DNA of 64,000 nt from Notospermus geniculatus (lineage: Eukaryota; Nemertea; Pilidiophora; Heteronemertea; Lineidae), in the NCBI GenBank assembly GCA_002633025.1, contig NMRB01000117.1, positions 1-64,000 of the forward strand. Direction: 5' to 3'. Below the pieces are notes generated by a model. It was not told the origin of the DNA. It worked only from the letters and a program-made list of their open reading frames with translations, and made no database searches. Shown piece after piece: positions 25,633-36,728 of this stretch (position 1 is the first letter of the stretch; every line of letters begins with the position of its first letter). The position numbers and the translations under genes are program-made.

Positions 25633-25742
25633 TGACCTTGACTTGGTGATGGTGTGACCTTGACCCCATTTAATGAAGTTCACACTGATTTGACCTTGAC
25701 CTACTGAAGACATCAACACTTGTCAGGCCACTGCCTTGACCT
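25633..25742. promoter_or_regulatory. Cluster of TGACCTTGA motifs
   Basis: Exact TGACCTTGA occurs at 25633-25641, 25655-25663 and 25691-25699, with a related CTGCCTTGACC at 25731. The complement TCAAGGTCA is the extended half-site bound by monomeric nuclear receptors of the ERR / SF-1 (FTZ-F1) type. The spacing is irregular, so it could also be a decayed tandem repeat. Confidence 0.35.
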
Positions 25743-25829
25743 CTTCAGGCAGACATTTCTGCAGCTGACTTCGACCTAATTCACCTGCTTGGCAAAACAC
25801 CAGTATATCATGTGAAATCAAAGCTTCAG

Positions 25830-26005
25830 GAATACCACAATGAAATGTTAGGTCTTTAACCATGTGTTGGATGATAATATTCATTATTGAATACCACAAT
25901 GAAATGTTAGGTCTTTAACCATGTGTTGGATGATAATATTCATTATTGAATACCACAATGAAATGTTAGGTCTTTAACCATGTGTTGGATGATAATATTC
26001 ATTGT
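25830..26005. repeat. 59-bp tandem repeat, three essentially identical copies
   Basis: Copies start at 25830, 25889 and 25948, each beginning GAATACCACAATGAAATG and ending in ATAATATTCATT. The lack of divergence points to very recent amplification, or to an assembly expansion. Confidence 0.9.
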
Positions 26006-26333
26006 AGATTCTGTGATATCTGCATCACAGCTCAGTAATTGCGTGTAAATCTTGACAACAGCTGTTAGTATAAAGATGGAATATGAATTGATGATGATAC
26101 AGGATACAGGTGTTCTATCGAAAATGTTCGGAACAAATTTACTTTGACTATCAGCTGAATTTAACCCTAAACTGAAGTAGAAAGAGAGAGTGACAAAAGA
26201 GGGAGCCAGTATAAAGTTGGGTCCATCAACATAGTACGCAACACAGTTGCGTCACAGATAAACCTCAATGGTCTTCAGCATCAGTTGTAGGGTTCACTCT
26301 GCATGAGGAGAAGTTGATCACCAGGGACTCTAA
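26006..26333. other. No recognisable gene
   Basis: Short unassigned spacer. Confidence 0.4.
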
Positions 26334-26503
26334 AGGACCATTTCCACTCAAGCAGTTTCTGCCGCAATTTGCGGTGAGCAGTGCAGTTTTTCTCAGGGTC
26401 TGGAGAGACCTTCGATGGTTTAGCAACATAATTGACTTCTCAATGCCAGTGAGAACCACATACTGCAAATTGTGGCAGGATACGCTGCAGCAGAAACGGA
26501 CCT
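26334..26503. mobile_element. MITE with AGGACC ends, probable Harbinger type
   Basis: The left end AGGACCATTTCCACTC and interior CTGCCGCAATTTGCGGTG are mirrored on the right by the complements of AGGTCCGTTTCTGCTG and CTGCCACAATTTGCAG. Imperfect arms run about 65 bp. Flanking triplets TAA (26331-26333) and TGA (26504-26506) suit a TWA target. The interior CCTTCGATGG...TAGCAACATA reappears near 62215. Confidence 0.6.
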
Positions 26504-26506
26504 TGA

Positions 26507-27652
26507 GCACACATAACATGGCACGCACAATGCACGCTCTGGTAACAAGAACCTGGGCCACAGCCAGGAGTGTTGGTCAATATCAGGCGATAATCGCCAG
26601 GGCAATGTCAAACAGGTTCATTGTCCGGTTCAATCAGATCAATCTTCCATTTGATTGGGTTCTCCCCATCAACAAGTAAACACGTTCCTGACAATGCCAT
26701 TAACTCCATGATTGGACCGCAGACATTGTTTTTAGTACTCTATTAAGTCACCATAGCAACCAATGACAACAATGCATTTGACTTCTTTACGATTATGTCG
26801 GGAGTGTTTCATACAATTTCCCTTGTCGATGGTGAATTAATGCCGTCATGGCGACCTCCGTGGATCAATCAAGACAAACCTGTAATAATCAATCCGGACA
26901 TCAGATACAGCTGTTTGCGTGAAAATTAACGAAAAATGCTGCATTTAACCCAGAGGGTTGGCCCACAGTTTATTGACAAGTGATTTAGTATTTCTTGCAA
27001 TTAACCAGACAGAAGGAATTGAAAGGCATCCGTTTTTGCATCCAAGGAGATAAAGGCCTCAAGGCAAACCATGGCGAGGTGAAATGTTCCACCGAGTTGC
27101 TTCGCAATGAAACTACAGCAATGGAACTACAGCATTGCTTCCAAAAGGATATTTGCCACTTGAAATGCTGCCAATTGCATGTTTAGGTTTGACTTACTCA
27201 GATGGCAAGAGACAATTGCTAGCACCAGGTTTTGTTCCCTACAAACAGCAGTTCCTCTGTTATGGACCCCTGACTGCATTCTCAGCAAATTTTACATTTT
27301 CTACTGCACAGTGCAGTAACTGCCAAAATAAGATTAAGTCATCGTTCAAATCAATTCTCCGCGCAAGTGACACTCTCTGGCTGTGATTTGTATGTGTGAC
27401 CGGCACAGTTGGCACTGCAACAACCTTGGTTCTGAGATGTTTTTGGTCCATCCAAATCTGTAAATCCTCCCGATTGATTTGATGAGAATCACCTGCTGTA
27501 GAGGCATGATCAATTCTCCAAGCGTATCAGGTTCATCACCCTGTCAGAGATGTCACCAGACACTCTTCGACCCCAGGCATACTGATTTTGGCTTCCTTCA
27601 CAATGCTGTCGTTTTGGAACATCTTGGCAATTACGGATCATGATGAGGAAGT
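26507..27652. other. No firm gene
   Basis: Unassigned. A perfect match to the RFX X-box consensus (GTCACCATAGCAAC) lies at 26747-26760, directly followed by CCAAT-like sequence. No adjacent gene start is visible. Confidence 0.35.
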
Positions 27653-27656
27653 TCAA

Positions 27657-27998
27657 CCCTTTCACTGCCAAAGGGTATTTTCTCTGTCAATTTGAAAATA
27701 TCCATAAAAACAAATTTTCATTGGAAAGCTTTCACTGGTACTTTCTGATGAGTACCCATGTATGTGACAGGGTTCCTTTAATTTTAGAACCATGTCAATT
27801 ATTCTGGCTCTGAAGAAATGGGGATCATAACTTCGATAGAGGGCAGCACACTGCAATCAGGTCTTATACAATAGACACCTTTTGTGTGGGAAAATGATCA
27901 GGACCTGGATGTCACTTTCATTGCGACAGTATTAACCACTAGTGACACCTATTGAGGCAGAGAGTTGCGGTCCCCATTGTCACTGGGAGTGAAATGGT
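27657..27998. mobile_element. Decayed piggyBac-like MITE
   Basis: The left end CCCTTTCACTGCCA and right end complement ACCATTTCACTCCCA match at about 12 of 14 bases. They abut TTAA-like sequence on both sides (TCAA 27653-27656, TTAA 27999-28002). It is older and more diverged than the copy at 990-1225 and has a different terminal sequence. Confidence 0.5.
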
Positions 27999-28278
27999 TT
28001 AAAGGGGGCACTTCATTAGATTCTGTCACCTACATCTGCAAGTGAGATGCCTACATTTAGTTTTTATGCTCATTCATTCTTTCTACGGAACAAGTTCTAT
28101 ATGCTGACGGTCTGAATTTCTCCAGCGTGTCATGCGATGCCTATACTCAAAATGGGTTAAAGTAGCTTTTCCTTTGACACAAAGATAACCAAGCATATCG
28201 TCCACCAGTTTATTCCATTGCACAGATCACTTCTGAGTTATCCCTTTACCAGGCTCTAATCACTGGCTGCCCTAATGG

Positions 28279-29470
28279 ATGTATAATACCCAGATCGTAC
28301 ACCCATATATAGATAACAGGAAGGGAGCATTTAGACGGCGGAAACACTGGGATCACATAGGACAATTACGATCACGGGCAAAGAATGATCACAGGAGTCG
28401 GGAGACGATAGGAGAAGTCACTGAGAAAACGCTAGAAATCAATCCCTTTGAAAGGGCCTTTGGGGACACAATAGAGTAAATTCACATCCAGATAAAGGTG
28501 AACTGAACTAGCTAAAGAAAAGCCAATCTCACATCTTCTGAGTTTTTGCAATGGCTCATTTAGCCTACAACAACATTCAGTGAGGACTCCTTCCATTTTT
28601 GAAGCCTTATCAAACAGTAGGTGAGTTATCGCTAAAAGTTGTTGCACAGGCCTTNNNNNNNNNNNNNNNNNNNNNNNNNNNNNNNNNNNNNNNNNNNNNN
28701 NNNNNNNNNNNNNNNNNNNNNNNNNNNNNNNNNNNNNNNNNNNNNNNNNNNNNNNNNNNNNNNNNNNNNNNNNNNNNNNNNNNNNNNNNNNNNNNNNNNN
28801 NNNNNNNNNNNNNNNNNNNNNNNNNNNNNNNNNNNNNNNNNNNNNNNNNNNNNNNNNNNNNNNNNNNNNNNNNNNNNNNNNNNNNNNNNNNNNNNNNNNN
28901 NNNNNNNNNNNNNNNNNNNNNNNNNNNNNNNNNNNNNNNNNNNNNNNNNNNNNNNNNNNNNNNNNNNNNNNNNNNNNNNNNNNNNNNNNNNNNNNNNNNN
29001 NNNNNNNNNNNNNNNNNNNNNNNNNNNNNNNNNNNNNNNNNNNNNNNNNNNNNNNNNNNNNNNNNNNNNNNNNNNNNNNNNNNNNNNNNNNNNNNNNNNN
29101 NNATGTATAATACCCAGATCGTACACCCATATATAGATAACAGGAAGGGAGCATTTAGACGGCGGAAACACTAGGATCACATAGGACAATTACGATCATG
29201 GGCAAAGAATGATCACAGGAGTCGGGAGACGATAGGAGAAGTCACTGACTCGAGAAAACGCTAGAAATCAATCCCTTTGGGGACACAATAGAGTAAATTC
29301 ACATCCAGATAAAGGTGAACTGAACTAGCTAAAGAAAAGCCAATCTCACATCTTCTGAGTTTTTGCAATGGCTCATTTAGCCTACAACAACATTCAGTGA
29401 GGATTCCTTCCATTTTTGAAGCCTTATCAAACAGTAGGTGAGTTATCACTAAAAGTTGTTGCAGGCCTTA
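28279..29470. repeat. Assembly duplication around a 448-bp gap
   Basis: 28279-28654 and 29103-29470 are near-identical direct copies (both begin ATGTATAATACCCAGATCGT) with a few small indels. They sit immediately on either side of Ns at 28655-29102. The most economical explanation is two alleles placed in tandem across a scaffold gap. A GTGAGT donor-like site follows AACAGTAG in both copies. Confidence 0.85.
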
Positions 29471-32400
29471 CGGTGTTGTTGAAAACTCAGTATGTAAGAG
29501 ATGAATAACTAGTTACTTTTCATGCTGATGGCTTCACGATAAATGGACTTAGCCATTCCGATATGAAATGATCAACATCTTTCTCATCCTAACAGCAAAC
29601 CTGCCAGCAAGAAATACAGCCATGACAATGAGATTGACAGTCATTTTTTCCAATGGCTGCAAAACCGAAAGATGAAGAAATCATTTTCCTTATGGGTAAA
29701 AAACAACTATGAAGAATAGATCAACTTTCCAACGTCTATACTCCTGAAACAGCCCACCTTTATTCACCGAACTATAAAAGCTTTTAAAAAGTCGGTATAT
29801 CAGCAACTTCCCCGTCTACCAAGCAAAAACCCGGAAGCCTCTCCTGCTGGCGTCTGAACATGCCCACCCTAATGGATGTCTTTCTGATCAAACACAAACA
29901 ATTGACAGTTTTGCTTTTATAAAGTTGACATTTTTCAATATTGCTAGCTGGGTACATGGGAAGAGCATGTTTAAACAAAGCCATGTGTTTGGGAACACAG
30001 CAAGGAGTTAGCTGACACCGTTACCGCAACTGATTTCAGAAGTTTGCCTTCCTGAGTAATTGTTCTGTTACAAATCTCCTCCCAACTACAATTCTAGTCG
30101 CAATTGTTTGGCATTTATCAGAATAAAAACATGCTCAGCTCTCGGTGTAGGCTAACCTTCAAAACTTCTTCACCATGAGGAGAAGGGAAGGAGAGATTGG
30201 AGATAGCAACCAATTATGGCAGAACAGTCTTCTTTTCGAAGAGGACGACACATCATGCAACAATATCAGATGATGGTGAAAGCTGATAACCATGCTGCTT
30301 GCTTCCTGATATCATGGGGACATAAAAATTGAAGACAATAGTTTATAGTTTAGGAATATCAGATCTACCCTGGCCTATAACCTGAACACCATCCTTTATG
30401 ATCGCACCGACTATGAAAAACTCTAAATATAAAGGATCTATTCATACATACCTGATGACATTAATGATGGAGCAAATGGAAAGAGAAAAAGAAGAAAATT
30501 CAATTAGAAAGGTGTGGATGTATAACAATCATAGGTGAAAAACAGGTGCCTCGAACCTGGAAGGAAAGAAAGCCATAAATTGTGCCTTTGGTGTAAGTGA
30601 GGAAGACTAACAACTCCGGTAGCTCAATCTGCCTCCAGCGAAGTTTTCAAAACTTCATGAACTCTTCAAGAAGAAAGTTCAGCAATATGCGCTGCATCAG
30701 GAACCATTCCATCGAAGCCACATTCAGTCAGTTATTCCCGGTTTGAGAGATAAACTTTTTCTCAACAGACAAACTTCCAACACCAACAACAGGCCAACTG
30801 TTGGTCTGAAGGGAAAGACGAAGGGATCAAATCAGCCATTTTCAGAACTTCAAGGTTCAGGCATCCAGTAGTCACTTTGCGCATTTCAGGAAAAAGAACC
30901 GAGAATTCAATATGGACGATGCAGATCCATGTTATCACATCAAAACCTTTGGTTATCAACAATTTTCTCAACAGGACTGCTTCAAAAACACGTCATTTTC
31001 TCAACAACACTTCAAGCAAATTGCACCATCAGCTGCAAGGCTATAACATGGTGGCATAGCCGCTTCAGCACTCTGCCACATACATCCAGGAAGTCATCTA
31101 TTTTCCATTGATCTATTTTAACATGATCAATCTTGTGTTTATGACAAAAGCAGCTTCCTGCCAAGATGAGAGGAAACCCACTCTCCAGAACACCACTCAC
31201 TGCTTGTGGCTGGTCGCTTTACTCTGCTATACTCAACGCTTGTGAAATTCCAAACATCACCATTTCATGAGACCATTATGGATTATAAGGACACTGAAGG
31301 ACACTGGAGAGGGCCAACTTCTGCCAAACTACAAAGTTTTTCACGAGTTCAACACCATGATTTTATAACAGCAAGGCATGAGTAATGGCAGGTAAAGATC
31401 CATTGACTGACAGTACAATTGTTTTCTGAAGGTGAAATCCTGCGGTGATGGACTGCCAACAATAAGGGGATTTGCTATCCTCATCTACCCCCACACAAAT
31501 CAAAGGACACAATAGAAATACCTTCAAGAGGGCAAGTACAGTGGTACATGGTGAAAACATCGTCCCTTGATTCCCATCTGTTCTACATCAAAACTAATAG
31601 TTTTTAATCCGCAGTCACTAACCATGAATCTCAGTTCCAGACAAACCTGCCAACTCGACTTACCCATGCCTGAAGAAAACCATACATCATACACAAATGT
31701 CTTAAAAGGCGTCTGCAATGGCCGCCACATCATAGTCGAATGCGTCGGCAATCTATTTATGATTGGTAATCAACCGTTGGAAACAATGTGATCAAGAGGG
31801 GAATGAGGGGTGTAGGAGCTAGTGAGGTGAGATGAGATTATCGTCACCCTGTTCATACAACTCAAGTTACCCAAAGTTTCCCAAAGAATCTGAGAGGAAG
31901 TTTCCTTCACCATGTTTGACGACTTTTGAATCAGCAAAATGAATCCATGCACCATGCTGCATGTCAAAAATTTTGTTCAAGATTGTAGATTTTTATGTTG
32001 ATCGGCTGGTGTGATAGTATCTTTACCCATGGTACCGGTAATTGGAGCCGAAGCAGGCGCGTGTTGGTCAAATAATGTTGTCCAAGCAAGCCTGATAACT
32101 TAAGTAAAGCATGCTATTGTGATTTCCATAGCTTTTTCCCCTCACAAGAAAAAGCGTTCCTCATGGTTTTATGCAGAAAATAAATCTGGTATACACATAA
32201 TTGTTTTTTAGAGAAGGACAATAGCACATGACTGACACAATGGAGCGAGTGGACAATTCTCAGAAGTATCTCAATGACCTCGCATGCTGTACAGTGAGGT
32301 GGGACTCTCAAGGGTCGGAATAGGTGACCTAGAAAAAAAGAACGCCTGTCACAACACGCAATACTTCAGTGTAGTGTACTGCGTGTGAAAGTTCTCAAGG

Positions 32401-32805
32401 CACGAAAATCTTGTATTTCACTCTTCAACAGAATGCCACAATAGAACTTGGCGCCATTGTTCAGCAATTCAGATTTTATTGTTTGAAATTCCGAAATTTT
32501 GAGAGCAAGACTGAGTACACACAGCTCTGACGACATATATTTTGGAGAGCATATACGACATCATGTGTTCTTATATGTGAAATCCAAATTCTACATTGCA
32601 GCTCGATTTCACACACGACAATGGTGCCATCACCACTTGTTGATTTAAACCCAGAATTATAATAATCTAGAGGCAATGATTGAATGAAGTTATGGAAATC
32701 TCACGGAGTATTTCACAGATAAATAGATAAGCACTGGCAAATCGAATCGTGTCTTCAGCGTCGATGGAGTGCATGATGTCTGTGTACATTATGGTCTTGA
32801 GTAGG
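29471..32805. other. No firm gene; possible coding relics on minus strand
   Basis: Several adjacent minus-strand open stretches lie between 30762 and 31751 (for example 31524-31751, containing FVYDVWFSSGMGKSSWQVC). They look like fragments of a decayed ORF in changing frames. I cannot name the family, so they are not called as a pseudogene. Confidence 0.3.
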
Positions 32806-32922
32806 TATCCTGAGGTAATCAGTGGTTCTCAGCACTCGGCTTGGCTCTCGTTGTCACTGCACACAATCCTGCAGTGACGTAGGGAATAAAGGACGAGCGC
32901 ACCTGATTATTCCCTCAGGATG
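32806..32922. mobile_element. 9-bp-TSD MITE family, copy 3
   Basis: Starts TATCCTGAGGTAATCAGTGG and ends with CCTGATTATTCCCTCAGGATG-type sequence. Internal arms (TTGTCACTGCA / TGCAGTGACG) match the family. Flanking 9-mers share only TGAGT, so the target duplication has decayed. Confidence 0.65.
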
Positions 32923-33396
32923 TGAGTGCAGAGGTCAATCCCCACAAAATGGGGATGTCCCTTTCTCTGTTTGGTCCAAAAGGAGTGCAGCTGTAAATTG
33001 CACTCCTTTGGGAACAAACTTTTAGGGATAGCGAAAACCAATGTTCAGAGAGATGTGAAATTCACTTTTCAAGGCTTGAACTAACCACCTGAACGTCCTA
33101 ACTTGAATGAAGAAAGTTGCGTTTCTGACAATCAGACTCCCCTTAACAGAGGAACAGCACTTTTAAGTCAATTTCTGGCAAAAAGTTATCCGATACCACA
33201 GAGCTGTGTACGTTCAAAAAGCTATCACTTTACATAATTTACCAAACCTTTTCATACATTCAGAATCACATACTTCACTTTCCCACACAGCTGTCAATTG
33301 TTAGTGGTGATCAATTTCTAACACTTGCTGCCTCTAAATGAAATCAGGGCCGAGCTACTTGTACATTAAGGGAGCAGCCTATTTGATGATAACTTG

Positions 33397-33515
33397 GGGC
33401 CATATTTTAGAACGTTCCTTAACATTAAGGTCCACCTTAAATCTATTGTTCTCGGTGGTTTTACAATAGACTTAAGGTCGACCTTAACGTTAAGGAACAT
33501 TCTAAAATACGACCC
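33397..33515. mobile_element. Short foldback MITE, GGGCC family
   Basis: Arms of about 53 bp (GGGCCATATTTTAGAACG and onward, and its complement at the right end) match at about 47 positions and close on a short loop. Repeated CCTTAA/TTAAGG blocks lie within each arm. It has no coding capacity. Confidence 0.75.
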
Positions 33516-33626
33516 TTGATATTTCTACTGGCACTGAGATTTGCTACCCAGAGACTTTGACCGAAATAACACTGCTTTTGACAAAATATACCAGCATTGT
33601 CATTACCGGTAACTTCGAATGCAATA

Positions 33627-33858
33627 GACGATTCTCAAATTCGCAGATCTGCGCACTTCTGCCGAAATCTCAACCAGAACCATGATCTGAATTGAAACCG
33701 GCTGACGTGACGCCATCCATGATTCGTCATCCAACGTCTTCGATGTCACTGTTGTATGGCTGGCTGCATTACGTCATTCAGTTTCAGACCGAGGTTGTGG
33801 TGGAGATTTCGGCGGAAGTGCGCAGATCTTTGTCATTTACGTCAATTTGAGAACGGTC
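33627..33858. mobile_element. MITE with TA target, mariner-like, arms about 90 bp
   Basis: Left arm GACGATTCTCAAATT...GCAGATCTGCGCACTTC, right arm its complement (GACCGTTCTCAAATT...AGATCTGCGCACTTC). A TA dinucleotide lies on each side (33625-33626, 33859-33860), as in Tc1/mariner insertions. The left arm has lost about 14 bases relative to the right. A plus-strand ORF at 33756-34058 starts inside it and is not a gene. Confidence 0.7.
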
Positions 33859-33860
33859 TA

Positions 33861-34255
33861 TACCCTCACAGTATTCCTGTAATCAGTTCTGATGTTAGTG
33901 GTAGGCCTACTTCCACACATCAGTGCTGCTTCTCTTCATGCATGCTTAACCCATCCAAGGACAGCCAATATGAGAGTGTCTTCCTTCTTGAGGTGTCCTG
34001 TTTACCGAGGTCTTACTTCAACACCCATTACGGGGCTGCACTACAGAAATCCTCTTGACAGGTGCCTGAAAGGGCATTTCCGTTCGACATAAAACTATAA
34101 TATTCACACTCAGAATATTCAAATGAATGACCAAGTACTACACCGACATTGCATGACAAGGGAAGTTGAGCTTACAAAGGATTTGCGGGGATTTCTACAA
34201 GACCGATGCACCATCTACCCTCTAGTCCATGTTATGAACACTAGCTCCTGGAGAT
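33861..34255. other. No recognisable gene
   Basis: Unassigned sequence between a MITE and an assembly duplication. Confidence 0.4.
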
Positions 34256-35396
34256 AGATGCAAGCACATGACCGGGGAAACAAGCACTACTATGATATGA
34301 GGACCATGTTAAGGGGAGTAAGTAATCCCTACCCATGAAATAAACGTGTCAGAAGAGAGAAAGTTAAAAACAGCACAAAGTGTCTACAAAATTCTGATTA
34401 CAAAGACCACAAAAGTGACGGTGACATATTGAGTCAGGAGTTAGACATTCCTGGTGCCACACAATAACATCGTATAGCATACTGTGGGGTGCTGTAGGGT
34501 GCGCTACCAGGACGGTCAACTCAACTGATACATGCCATTGAAACAGCTAGAAATACAGAAAATCACGGAACCTCAACACCTCAGTGGGAACATCGGACTA
34601 GGAATCCGAACATTGTAAGGCAACTTGATTTTACTGTTCTGTAGATTCCATTTTGCCACCAGCCATATTTCAAGGAGATCACTTGAGATTTTCTTTTTTA
34701 AAGAGGACCCTCATCTATTTTTTTCCATCGTAATCGAGATTTTTTCATGAGTTGAGAGGCTTGGCAACAGGAATGGAATCAACAGGTATTCTAATGTCGG
34801 TAACAACTAGAAGTGACTATTGAAGNAGATGCAAGCACATGACCGGGGAAACAAGCACTACTATGATATGAGGACCATGTTAAAGGGGAGTAAGTAATCC
34901 CTACCCATGAAATAAACGTGTCAGAAGAGAGAAAGTTAAAAACAGCACAAAGTGTCTACAAAATTCTGATTACAAAGACCACAAAAGTGACGGTGACATA
35001 TCGAGTCAGGAGTTAGACATTCCTGGTGCCACACAATAACATCGTATAGCATACTGTGGGGTGCTGTAGGTGCGCTACCAGGACGGTCAACTCAACTGAT
35101 ACATGCCATTGAAACAGCTAGAAATACAGAAAATCACGGAACCTCAACACCTCAGTGGGAACATCGGACTAGGAATCCGAACATTGTAAGGCAACTTGAT
35201 TTTACTGTTCTGTAGATTCCATTTTGCCACCAGCCATATTTCAAGGAGATCACTTGAGATTTTCTTTTTTAAAGAGGACCCTCATCTATTTTTTTCCATC
35301 GTAATCGAGATTTTTTCATGAGTTGAGAGGCTTGGCAACAGGAATGGAATCAACAGGTATTCTAATGTCGGTAACAACTAGAAGTGACTATTGAAG
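34256..35396. repeat. Assembly duplication, 570 bp x2 around one N
   Basis: 34256-34825 and 34827-35396 differ by only a handful of bases (an extra A in TTAAAGGGG, T/C in TATTGAG, one G in GTAGGG) and abut a single N at 34826. This is a haplotype or contig-overlap artefact. The sequence itself holds no recognisable gene. Confidence 0.9.
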
Positions 35397-35843
35397 AAAA
35401 AGTGCCATCAGAAACAATGCTCAATGATAATAAAAGAAGGAAATTGACAAGCAAGGTTGAGACACGAACATTCCGCCTAGAAATCAAAAATGAGAGAAAC
35501 TGTTTAAAATGTGACATGGGGACGTTTGACTGGAGGAACACGAAGGATGACAGGAAACACTTGATTCGCCCGAGACGGCCTGTTCTCAAAGCTAGAGGAG
35601 AGAGAATAAAATGATGATATAAGTAAGAGAAATACAGTAACATCCATCATGAGCCGCGACATCTTCCTCAAAGGCAGCTGCAGTCTTTTAAACGAGGGTT
35701 CCTTTGAAGAAATTTTTGAATTCCCTGAGATTCAGCAGATTATCATCACAAAATGCTGAACTACAGATAGTCAAGGAAGAGAAAAATTTCTTAAAGGACT
35801 ACCTCTATCATAGAAATATCATGAAATCTATCAGGATCAGTCA

Positions 35844-36068
35844 AACCTCTATAGGTGGCAGCACCAGCATTTCAATGAGTGCTGAAAGGCCTGTTCACAC
35901 CAAGTGCAATTGGTAACGAATGCAGAAGCTGCTGTGATTGCTGACAAGCATTGCTGGCATTTGTGTATTGTGGTAACACTTGGTGTGAATAGGCCTTTAA
36001 AGGGGTGATGATCTGAAGGATTTCATTGATGACATCCACATGTTCAACTGCTGCCACCTATAGGGGTT
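35844..36068. mobile_element. Outer foldback element, AACCYCTATAGGTGGCAGCA ends
   Basis: AACCTCTATAGGTGGCAGCA (35844-35863) is matched by the complement of 36049-36068 with one mismatch. Weaker matching (ATCAGGA...) extends about 15 bases outward on both sides. The segment between the arms contains a second, different MITE, so this is a nested insertion. Confidence 0.65.
35886..35997. mobile_element. Inner Harbinger-like MITE
   Basis: Begins AAGGCCTGTTCACACCAAGTG-like sequence and ends with its complement (CACTTGGTGTGAATAGGCCTT). The flanking triplets are TGA and TAA. Its terminal AGGCCTGT and YACAC are shared with the 597-bp element at 6685-7281, so the two are probably related families. 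Confidence 0.7.
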
Positions 36069-36728
36069 GTAACGACTCCTGATCGATGCTGCAGTTCATG
36101 CTCGACAACCAAGATATGGATATTGACATCAGTGACAGGCTCCAGGGCACAAGACGCAGGACACCGATGCGAGAAAACATTTACCTGCATATTTAGACTT
36201 GTCATTCAGCAATCTTGGTTTTTACGGTAAAACTGTGCCTGTAATTAAGGAAGGAACGCGTCATGAAGGATGAGTACTGGCAGCCATCTTGGTGAGTTGT
36301 CGCGGAAGCGAAGGGAACGCTGCCTGCCCTGGGTGGTTGCAAAAATATAATTTTAACCATCAACTTCAATTTAGGTTATTGGCATACTGTCATGACTGTA
36401 CTTGTATTGCAACCTTTCTGGGTTACCAGAACAGTGGAAGGATCATTATATCTGACCCCTCACACCTTGTAAAACCTGTTGGAATTCTACAAGTGAAAAT
36501 TGATATGATATACCATATATAATAACACAATACATTTTCAGTAAATGGAAAATGGAACAGAGGAGTCAAAACAGACATGTACACAAGACAGGGTTGGAAG
36601 GAGGGGTATAAATAATGTGGGAGACTTATGCAAGCATTAGTAGTATCGTTTACATAAATCCTTGGGGAAGTACATGTAAGTCTTCATCCATTGATATCAA
36701 GATCAGTCCTCGGCCCACACAAATCACT
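36069..36728. other. No firm gene
   Basis: A short frame MKDEYWQPSW at 36263-36291 ends at a GTGAGT donor. It is too short to call. Confidence 0.3.

Noticed and set aside
28432-29174. Long ORFs of X residues
   Set aside because: Run through the N gap; not sequence. The same applies at 63357-63794.
36263-36291. MKDEYWQPSW followed by a GTGAGT donor
   Set aside because: Ten codons with no upstream promoter evidence or homologue.
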